Assembly (NCBI GenBank): GCA_012934845.2
Contig: WNNJ02001874.1
Span: 1 to 64,000 of the forward strand
DNA: 64,000 nucleotides
Direction: 5' to 3'
From: Pomphorhynchus laevis
Lineage: Eukaryota; Acanthocephala; Palaeacanthocephala; Echinorhynchida; Pomphorhynchidae
Part shown: positions 56,991 to 64,000 of the stretch, one piece after another
How the letters are laid out: each line of letters begins with the position of its first letter
How positions within the stretch are numbered: position 1 is the first letter of the stretch
Notes under the pieces: model-generated
Told to the model about the DNA's origin: nothing
Seen by the model: the letters and a program-made list of their open reading frames with translations, nothing else
Databases searched by the model: none
Position numbers and translations under genes: made by a program

Positions 56991-57379
56991 ATGAAATCGG
57001 AAAAGGGCAATGTTTATTATTTAATTACAGCAAACGTTTCGAGCTTATGATTTTCTTCAGTGCAAATTGAAGAAGCACTGAAGAAGAGCATAAGCTCGAA
57101 ACGTTTGACGTAATGAAATAAATAATAAACATTTTTTTGTTTTATTAATTTAATTAGATTATATATAATTATATATATTATATTATATATAATATATATA
57201 ATCTAATTGAATTAAATTAATAATACCAAAAAGACAATGTTTATTATTTATTTCATTACGTCAAACGTTTCGAGCTTATGCTCTTCTTCAGTGCTTCTTC
57301 AATTTGCACTGCAGAAAATCATAAGCTCGAAACGTTTGCTGTAATTAAATATTAAACATTGCCTTTCTCCGGATTTATT
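56991..57379. repeat. Nested palindrome, ~185 bp arms
   Basis: Left arm ~56991-57175 and right arm ~57195-57379 are near-perfect reverse complements around an AT-rich centre. Each arm itself contains a shorter inverted repeat: AAACGTTTCGAGCTTATG and CATAAGCTCGAAACGTTT around GCACTGAAGAAG, so this word occurs four times. CTGAAGA...GAGC-ATAA-GCTC-GAAACG (57078-57103, and mirrored) resembles a hammerhead half, common at Penelope-like element ends. Confidence 0.9.
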
Positions 57380-57678
57380 AACTTAATTCAATTAGATTAA
57401 ATATTAAAGCGTCTTAATATGACCCAGGATTGCAATTCGTGTTATAAAGACCCTGTATAAATAATTTGTTTAATCTCTGACCAATAACAATTTTTAAATA
57501 TGTCGTAATTTCGTTAAGCTTTTAGTGTGTGAATATTTCTAATTTTGGAAAATAAAGATTAATCCATTAAAAATGTACAGCAGGTGCGAATTATAAATTC
57601 GATTTTGTGTTTAGCAAATATCGTAATCTCATATGGATATGAAAATTGTCATATGCTAGCTGAATATTGACAAAGCGG

Positions 57679-57686
57679 TATAAATA
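57679..57686 (+). promoter_or_regulatory. TATA box TATAAATA
   Basis: Strong TATA box 45 bp before the ATG of the receptor gene, predicting a short leader of about 20 nt. Confidence 0.5.
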
Positions 57687-57730
57687 ATGTTAAAGCTAAC
57701 TTAAGCCAAGGAAAATTTATTGAATACTTA

Positions 57731-58771
57731 ATGCATGAAATTGGTGGATCTCAAGCAGCTATATTTGCCTCGTATCAATTCATAATTGCGTTGTATGCTG
57801 CTTTCCTTTTAATTTTTGGAACTATAGGAAATATGTTGTCGTTGTATATTCTGTTAGTTAAGATTAAACCTCATACTCGGTCAATAGTAATCACGGCTTT
57901 ACTGTGCATTCCTGAAACAATCATTTTGTACACATGGAATATGAATTATATATACAGAGAACTTATCAGAAGACAAAGTTATATGAATCTGGAAGAAACC
58001 AGCTTGATACATTGTAAATTAATATCTTTTATTGCTTACACAAGTTTTCATTGCTCGGCGTGGCTAAGATGCTATTTATGCTTTAACCGGTGGCTCTCAA
58101 TGAAAAATATTAATACAGATAAAGAGACACATGTACGTGCTACCGTAATCACATGCGCTGTGATAGTACTGATATTTATATCCGTCAACGTGCATGTTAT
58201 AGTATTTAACGGCTATAAGCTTTCAAGCTCGTTACACTATGGAAATTATAGTTTAAGTATGGAAGGAATAGCTAAGGGTGAATTGACTATGGGTGTTTAC
58301 GACGATAAAACCATAAAGCAATGGACTAAGTATCTGTCTCAGAAGAAAATTAGATGCTACGCAAGAAAACATCACTATAAATATTTCAAGCCAAATTGGG
58401 GTTTAATCCATTACACACTGTACAGCTTCGTACCGTCTATAGTAATGACATTTTTTGATTTTCAACTGGTATATATGATTAGACATACAGCTTCAATGGA
58501 ACGAGATAAAACTAAAACGAGAATTCTAAGAAATATGTCGAACACGATAAACGGGATGAATATCATGTTTATTTTATGTTCTGTGCCTTCAGCGATCATT
58601 CATACTGTCATTGATCCGATGTTTTTGAAAGGAAAACACTACAGACAATTGATATTAATGATGGCCGCAAGTCTTGATAACACACTACACGCATCTTTGT
58701 TTCCGGTGTACGTCATTTTATTACGACCGGTGCGGAAATTTGTAACATCGAAATTAAATCGTTTGATTTAA
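57731..58771 (+). CDS. Intronless, divergent 7TM (rhodopsin-like) receptor, 346 aa
   Basis: A complete single-exon frame with TATA box upstream and AATAAA 80 nt after the stop. Seven hydrophobic spans at about 15-43, 51-73, 95-118, 135-160, 226-250, 270-295 and 305-331. TM1 has the conserved GN (G33-N34). Cys95 is at the start of TM3, and Cys in the second extracellular loop (IRCYARK) could form the usual disulfide. The DRY motif is NRW (119-121), and NPxxY is replaced by LFPVY near 323-327. The third intracellular loop is short and basic. N-glycosylation is possible at GNYS. The overall plan fits class A peptide-type receptors, but the ligand cannot be inferred. The altered activation motifs suggest a lineage-specific or atypical receptor. 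Plasma membrane location is inferred. It is flanked by Penelope debris, so retroposition is a possible origin. Confidence 0.75.
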   Translation: MHEIGGSQAAIFASYQFIIALYAAFLLIFGTIGNMLSLYILLVKIKPHTRSIVITALLCIPETIILYTWNMNYIYRELIRRQSYMNLEETSLIHCKLISFIAYTSFHCSAWLRCYLCFNRWLSMKNINTDKETHVRATVITCAVIVLIFISVNVHVIVFNGYKLSSSLHYGNYSLSMEGIAKGELTMGVYDDKTIKQWTKYLSQKKIRCYARKHHYKYFKPNWGLIHYTLYSFVPSIVMTFFDFQLVYMIRHTASMERDKTKTRILRNMSNTINGMNIMFILCSVPSAIIHTVIDPMFLKGKHYRQLILMMAASLDNTLHASLFPVYVILLRPVRKFVTSKLNRLI

Positions 58772-58850
58772 CTTTTTTTACATGATCACAATGTAAATTA
58801 AATCCATTTTTTTCCACTTATTTGACCTGCGGTGGAAGCATATGTTTTGT

Positions 58851-58856
58851 AATAAA
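58851..58856 (+). terminator. Polyadenylation signal AATAAA
   Basis: Canonical hexamer 80 nt downstream of the receptor stop codon. Confidence 0.65.
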
Positions 58857-58859
58857 GTA

Positions 58860-59160
58860 ATACGAGTAAATTAATATTTTCAATTAATATGATTTTATTA
58901 GTTTAGAAAAAAATAATAGAGGTGCGCATTTCAAGTCATATCCAAATAAAATACCGAATGTGATATGGATTTACCCTCTATCGTAATACCAGACTGAATT
59001 GAACAGGCATAAAGGGAATGAACATACTTGTGACAGGAATTACATAAAGCTGAATTTTATATATTACCTTGAAATTAACGTGACATTTAGTAAAATAGTA
59101 AAATACTAAAAACTCTTCAAATGATTTAATTTATACTAAAGAAGGCATCAACTTAAATAA
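58860..59160. other. Intergenic stretch
   Basis: No feature recognised between the receptor gene and the LINE fragment. Confidence 0.45.
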
Positions 59161-59164
59161 GGGC

Positions 59165-60246
59165 ATTGCGGACCCAGGTCCGTTCCTTTGTTCACTCTTC
59201 GTGGGAGATTTACCAGCTTACTTGCAAACGACACTACCCCACTTCAAAATAATTTTTCGCCAACGACCTGCTCTTTTCAACTATATTCAAATCTCGCAAT
59301 CCATACTTGATCGACTCAACCTATTTTATATCGAAAACGGCCTTATTGTAAACATTCTGAAGGCCAAAGTCATCAGGTTTCATTGTGGAGGACGTCTTGA
59401 TAATTCTAATAAACTTTCACTAGACTGTCGACCCATTGAATTAATCAATAAATATAATTCATCTTATAAATATCTAGGCGTCCATATAACCTTCACTTGG
59501 TCATTTCGTCTCCAATTTGAATAAAAATCATGTAAATTATTATTGACAGCGTACGCATATCGAAAACTTTCAAGTTTATCCTTAAACGGTGCTTCTCGAT
59601 TCTCAAAGGTTATGCCAGAGCCCATGATAACTTACGCCCTACCTGTAATATGGTTCGGTTCGACCTTTCAAGTATCAACTTTAAGCAATTAGATGCATGT
59701 CAGAGGCGCTTCATCAAAAAAGTCCTTCGCCTATCACCCAAAATTCATTCAACGCAATTTGCAGCAATCACATCGAGTAAACTACTACAAGTAAACTATC
59801 GACGACATTTTCGTCATCTTGAAGCATCTACATTCAAACAAAAAATATCCACATTCAAACAAAACATTAAACAATTTACTACTGAGCTCTTTGGAATCGA
59901 CCCTAAAATAACCTCAGCTTCAAATACCTTGAAATCATTATGGCATAAACCTCACGTAAATAAAAGCACTTATTGTCCGCGCTTATATACACGGGTATCA
60001 CGATCAGCTTTGCATAATCCGTATCTCATACCAAAATCGTTCGAATTATTGCGCTGTAAGTTTTGTCACATTCAATGTCCATCCATTTCTCGTATGTTTA
60101 ATTGCCCTATCTTTTCCAAATTGTCACTCAAGCAAATCGATTCGCTAACTACTGACCTTGCCCAACACCTTGAGATCAAATCAACTAACCTAAATGCAAT
60201 TGTTAAGCCAAGCAGTCGAGAAAGTGACCGGTTATTCAAATCATAG
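59165..60246 (+). mobile_element. LINE fragment (RT thumb and C-terminus)
   Basis: Begins in a motif-B-like GPFLCSLFVGDLPAYL, then LNLFYIENGLIVNILKAKVIRF (palm/motif D) and YNSSYKYLGVHITFTWSFRLQ (the KYLGV motif E region), then a helical C-terminus with LRCKFCHIQCPSISRMFNC, the CCHC-type tail found in several LINE clades. Two frames, with a break near 59525-59650. A different family from the LINE at 40345-44065. The 5' parts are absent. Confidence 0.75.
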
Positions 60247-60262
60247 TAAATTTCTGTTTTCT

Positions 60263-60292
60263 GGTAATGTTTTGCAAAGGCAAAACATTACC
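60263..60292. repeat. 13-bp perfect inverted repeat
   Basis: GGTAATGTTTTGC and GCAAAACATTACC around a 4-nt loop, immediately after the LINE fragment. It may be a local snap-back. Confidence 0.85.
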
Positions 60293-60354
60293 ATTGTAAG
60301 GCAATGTTTTATAAAACTTTATTTAGCGTTATTTTTTATTTTTAAATGGTATGC

Positions 60355-60386
60355 AATACGTAGACTCACTTAGTTGATCTGATTTA
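60355..60386. repeat. AATACGTAGACTCA module, one of four
   Basis: AATACGTAGACTCACTTAG plus TTGATCTGATTT matches modules at 45717-45809, 49240-49271 and 50987-51076 (reverse). In the other three places it bounds Penelope-like elements; here no such element is adjacent. Confidence 0.7.
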
Positions 60387-60506
60387 TAACAACATACCAG
60401 CAATTACGATTACAGAAATTATGTTAAATAATAAATTGCAAGTGTCTTACAAAAGCAAATAAATCGCAGAAGTAAAAACTTAAATTTTAACAAAAGTAGC
60501 ATTAGT

Positions 60507-63054
60507 TTACAAAAGGCGACTAACGTTGCGCTGCTTCTTCTCGCTTAGGGCTCGTCCTTCATGAGCAAATGCAGCCATTTTGATTCCCTGTAAAAACCAA
60601 ATTAGCGATTTAAACATTGTAAGAATCTTTTTATAGTCAGAGGATATGATTCGTGAACATAAACTGCAAAACGTGCACCCTATTTTAGTATTTCGACGAA
60701 GAAATAATCATTGAATTTAAACTTACTTGTTGTGCAGCCGATCTAAGGAAGCTTGTATTGGATGTTGATGTAATAATTCGTAATGTATCCCCGGTCCCGA
60801 AAATAATTTTCGTTCTTAGATACAAAAATAAGTTCAAAGAAGTTTTATTTTAATAAGTAAAAAATCAATGTAGAGATCACGAATCTCAACAATTAGCTAT
60901 AAATAACATCTTTAGATGTAATAAGGCAAACTACTAAGCGGTTCATTAATACTTGTGATTAGATAAGATTTGATTAATCTTAGTCAGCAGCTGATGATAC
61001 CCACCCAGGCTGATTAGTAGTGTCCTGCTGTATCAAGAATAGGAACAACACCTGTGAGGATAATGTCGTGCTATAACCAGACGATAAAATTAACCATCGA
61101 TAAGATAATCATCGATAAGATTAATCGTCGATAATATTAATCATCGATAAGATTAATCACCGATAAGATAAATCATCAGTAAGATTAATCCTCAACTATA
61201 TTAATTTTATAATAGTTAATTATATAATATATTAATATATAATTATATATTAATATATATAATTAATATATAATTATATTAATTATATATGATTTGATTA
61301 TATTAATCGATTATATGAGATTTGATTAATCTTAGTTAGCGGCTGATGAGACCCACCCAGGCTAGTTAGTAGAGTAATGTATCAAGAATAGGAACAATAC
61401 TTGTAAGGATAATGTCGTGCTTCAACCATAAGATAAAATTAATCATCAATAAGATTAATCATCGATACGATTAATCAACGAAATGATGATCAGTTCTTTT
61501 CAAATCTCATTTAATTTGTATTGTAATATATTTTTTGGTTTTAATACAACTAAAATGAATTGTTGAAAACAAATCATCAAAATATTTAAAATTTAATATG
61601 TCACATTGTTAATCACTATTTTATCGCAATCGGTATCCGGTGCATGACTCGAATACCGATTTATATATTCAATTAACTTAGTTCATATATTTCTGGTATA
61701 ATTATTATTTTGGATTCTAATCGGTTCAATATTTCACAATTAGCACAAATTATCACAGATTCGCTTTCCGTTATCATCTTCCATTTAAAATAAATTTTGT
61801 AATGATTTCATCAATTTTATTCTTTGATATTTAATTGTTTCGAGCACTCTTATATGGAATATTTTCCATTAATTAAAGAAATAAAGCAATAAATGATGAG
61901 TCATCATAAATGAATCAAAACTTTTATAAATTAAGGTAATTTATTCAAATCAATAGATTGCATGACCTCAAATTATGTATTGTTGATATGACATTATTTT
62001 TTTGTAAGTTTTTACCAAAAATAAAAATATATAAATTATCAATATATAAATAAATTTATTATTTATTTATTTTTCAACATTAAAAAAATAAATTTTATAT
62101 GGTAAAACCTTTTCATTATAGTTTCTTGTCAGATACAATAAAATTTGTATTTGATATTACAAATTAATTTAAATCCTAAACTTTTAAACCTTAAAAAATC
62201 TAAAAAATCATACACACTATTCGTTATCAACAATTAATAACTAGTCAATTAAAGTAAAGAAGAATGGATTTACACTTATTCTTTATTAATAAATGTAATT
62301 TATTTTTATCGTTAAAAAATTAATGTATAGATAAATAATTAAAATATTTTTTGCATAAATGAGCAAATATTGATTTGTATCCATTTTTAGATATATGAAT
62401 CAATTGATTAAAATCAGATTTGAAGCAAAATTTTATATAAATTTCTATAAGATCTAAATTGATTTATTTATTTTAAAAATAAAATTATCTATAGTAAAAT
62501 TTTTAAACAATTTCAATTCAGAAGATACAGCGTTTAGTAAATAGTAATTTTTACTTCAATTCTTCCAGTGTTCTGAAAAGTGTTCTTAGTGCTCTAGTGA
62601 AATAAAAAAGTATTCTCTTTAGTATCATCTTTAATAATTGACACGGCAATTGACAAAATTACCTATTTCGAACCCGAGCACTTTCAGCAAGAGCCATAGC
62701 TCTTTCAGAAGGTTGATCCTCGACAATAGTAACTCGTTTCAATAATTCGTCTGCACGTTTTCTTTCGTTAGGTCCACCAACAACAGTAACAATTTCCTGA
62801 AATTCATCTAGGGCTGTCCTACACGCGACCATTTCCTTGTCTGTCATTCAAGCAAAGAATGAATTATATTATAAAATAAATCCAATAATTAATAAAACTA
62901 TATGAATATACTACAATTTCACTGAGGTTCAAAATAAATGTTGCTGAATTTTGATATTTAGCACAAAGTATTAAATTATTAACAAGTCGATCAAAATGAA
63001 TTTTAAAGCCGCAAGAAAGCATAAGGGTTTGTATTTGAATACTTCTAACTTTTC
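60507..63054 (-). CDS. Spliced host gene, 3' exons, unassigned
   Basis: Exons on the minus strand fit in phase: ~63054-62923 (donor CTCA/GTGAAA), 62840-62663 (acceptor GACAG, donor ATAG/GTAATT), 60814-60727 (acceptor TCTAAG, donor CAACAA/GTAAGT) and 60587-60507 (acceptor TTTTTACAG), ending in TAA. Each joint keeps the frame; the 62663/60814 joint makes an Arg codon. Encoded blocks: SIQIQTLMLSCGFKIHFDRL, then VACRTALDEFQEIVTVVGGP, ERKRADELLKRVTIVEDQPS, RTKIIFGTGDTLRIITSTSN and GIKMAAFAHEGRALSEKKQR. Mostly helical, soluble, with balanced composition. I do not recognise the family. The 5' end is uncertain: no ATG begins the first exon, and ATG at 62847 is an alternative start giving 117 codons. 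The large intron (60815-62662) holds a duplicated block. Confidence 0.65.
60960..61490. repeat. Duplicated block with ATCGATAAGATTA repeats
   Basis: 60968-61190 and 61318-61480 share GATTTGATTAATCTTAGT, CTGATGA..CCCACCCAGGCT, TATCAAGAATAGGAACAA and GATAATGTCGTGCT. The left copy ends in about six ~20 bp repeats of the form ATCATCGATAAGATTA. An AT-rich spacer (61200-61310) separates the copies. It lies within an intron of the minus-strand gene. Confidence 0.85.
61495..62650. other. AT-rich intron sequence
   Basis: Part of the large intron of the minus-strand gene. No other feature recognised. Confidence 0.45.
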
Positions 63055-63099
63055 CTTCCAATTAATTGATTACAATGTTATTGAAGAGGCTATTATTCA

Positions 63100-63510
63100 T
63101 CTCAGCGGGATTCTAGTGCTAGCTGGAATATGTCTTTGTGAGTGAACTACATGATTTTGTTGAACAGTTTGATGCGAAGGCAGCAAACTGTTCAATAAAA
63201 CATAATTATTATCTGGTGACTCCATAATTATCAGGTGACTTAAATGTCTATGTTGGTAATAACATTTAGGTATTCTATGGAAATACCTAATGGCACTTTC
63301 TCAATAATGTTCAGAATAAATGTTTGCGAGAACTCAACGAGATCTCGCTGAAGTTCTAGCGCTAGAACCTTAGTGAGATTCTAGCGCTAGCTGGAATACG
63401 TCTTTGTGAGTGAACTACATGTTTTGTTGAACAGTTTGCTGGTATACAAATCTTCATAATTATTTTGTGATTTCAATGTCTATGTTAGTAATAACAACGT
63501 GACTTGTATG
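63100..63510. repeat. Direct repeat with several hairpins
   Basis: GATTCTAGTGCTAGCTGGAA through TTGTTGAACAGTTTG (63107-63171) recurs at ~63373-63441. The ends AATGTCTATGTTAGTAATAAC also recur. Inside are TTGAACAGTTTG/CAAACTGTTCAA, CATTTAGGTATT/AAATACCTAATG and the perfect palindrome GTTCTAGCGCTAGAAC. Confidence 0.85.
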
Positions 63511-63584
63511 TAATAAGGAATAATTAACACTGATCGGAACGTAAGCAATGGATTCTATCTTACTTCTGTTTTCGTTACATCGTC

Positions 63585-63616
63585 AGCTAGCTATTAGCTA
63601 TTACTAATAGCTAGCT
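63585..63616. repeat. 13-bp perfect inverted repeat
   Basis: AGCTAGCTATTAG and CTAATAGCTAGCT around a 6-nt loop. Confidence 0.85.
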
Positions 63617-63619
63617 GGC

Positions 63620-64000
63620 TATTAGTAATCCATGCAAAGTTATTGTGCGTCCATGAATAAAGATAAGATACCATTATGAATTGATGAGTATCGATTATAA
63701 AATTTATAATCAGCGGTTATAATTTATAATAAATTTTAACTACTTGTCTAATAAATTTATAAATTTATAGAATTCAGGATAACGATGTATAAAAGCGCAG
63801 TTATTTGTTAAGTTATATTTTTGAAATTGTAAAATAAAATAATAAAATATAATAATAAAATAATAATTAAATATAAAATAATTATAAAACGTCAAATAAA
63901 TAATTAATTATTATTTATATTAATATTATTAATTATATTTTAATGTTATGTTTATTTAACGGATCATATGCATTCTAATATTTGTATTTTATATTAATGA
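63620..64000. other. AT-rich stretch
   Basis: No feature recognised to the end of the window. Confidence 0.45.

Noticed and set aside
60985-61365. CTGATGA words in the intronic duplication as hammerheads
   Set aside because: No GAAA segment follows a stem II-like hairpin in either copy.
62659-62847. Standalone 62-codon gene at 62847-62659
   Set aside because: Splice sites at both ends and phase agreement with downstream exons make it an internal exon more likely than a separate gene.

Overview
This window is strongly AT-rich eukaryotic DNA with spliced genes, metazoan TATA boxes and AATAAA signals. It carries a very high load of Penelope-like elements, Ty3/Gypsy copies and non-LTR retrotransposons. 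Arthropod, most likely insect, is my reading. I see no bacterial genes, CRISPR arrays or tRNAs, and I cannot name the species.

Layout: 1-6700 is a satellite of about 31 units of ~216 bp, each carrying a splice-acceptor-like and a splice-donor-like site 28 nt apart. 6.7-12.2 kb is AT-rich, with a 155-codon ORF, a ~170 bp tandem repeat and Penelope fragments. 12.2-13.8 kb is a complete intronless gene for a QKPFDA-repeat protein. 14.2-22 kb is a nest of Gypsy fossils: a younger copy sits inside an older relative, next to an inverted partial copy. 24.0 kb has a canonical type III hammerhead ribozyme beside a rearranged LINE (24.2-27.3 kb). 27.8-33.5 kb is a CR1-like LINE split by another Gypsy fossil. 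34.6-35.6 kb holds foldback repeats.

36.3-37.0 kb encodes an SMN-like protein with the Gemin2-binding helix and YG box but no Tudor domain; an alpha-carbonic anhydrase exon follows. 40.4-44.1 kb is a LINE with ORF1 and ORF2 (minus). 44.9-49.3 kb is an apparently intact Naiad-type Penelope-like element: its 904-codon ORF has the GIY-YIG nuclease in front of the reverse transcriptase, and it has ~880 bp pseudo-LTRs. A second, conventional Penelope-like element (49.3-51.1 kb, minus) shares a terminal module with it. 54-57.4 kb holds more Penelope pieces, a long TA run and a nested palindrome. 57.7-58.8 kb is an intronless 7TM receptor gene. 59.2-60.2 kb is a LINE fragment. 60.5-63.1 kb is the 3' part of a spliced host gene on the minus strand.

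The host genes (repeat protein, SMN-like, receptor, spliced minus-strand gene) do not form an obvious pathway; they are islands among retroelements. The observations I rate highest are the Tudor-less SMN-like gene, the hammerhead ribozyme, the intact Naiad element with its repeated RNA fold, and the satellite with embedded splice-like sites.
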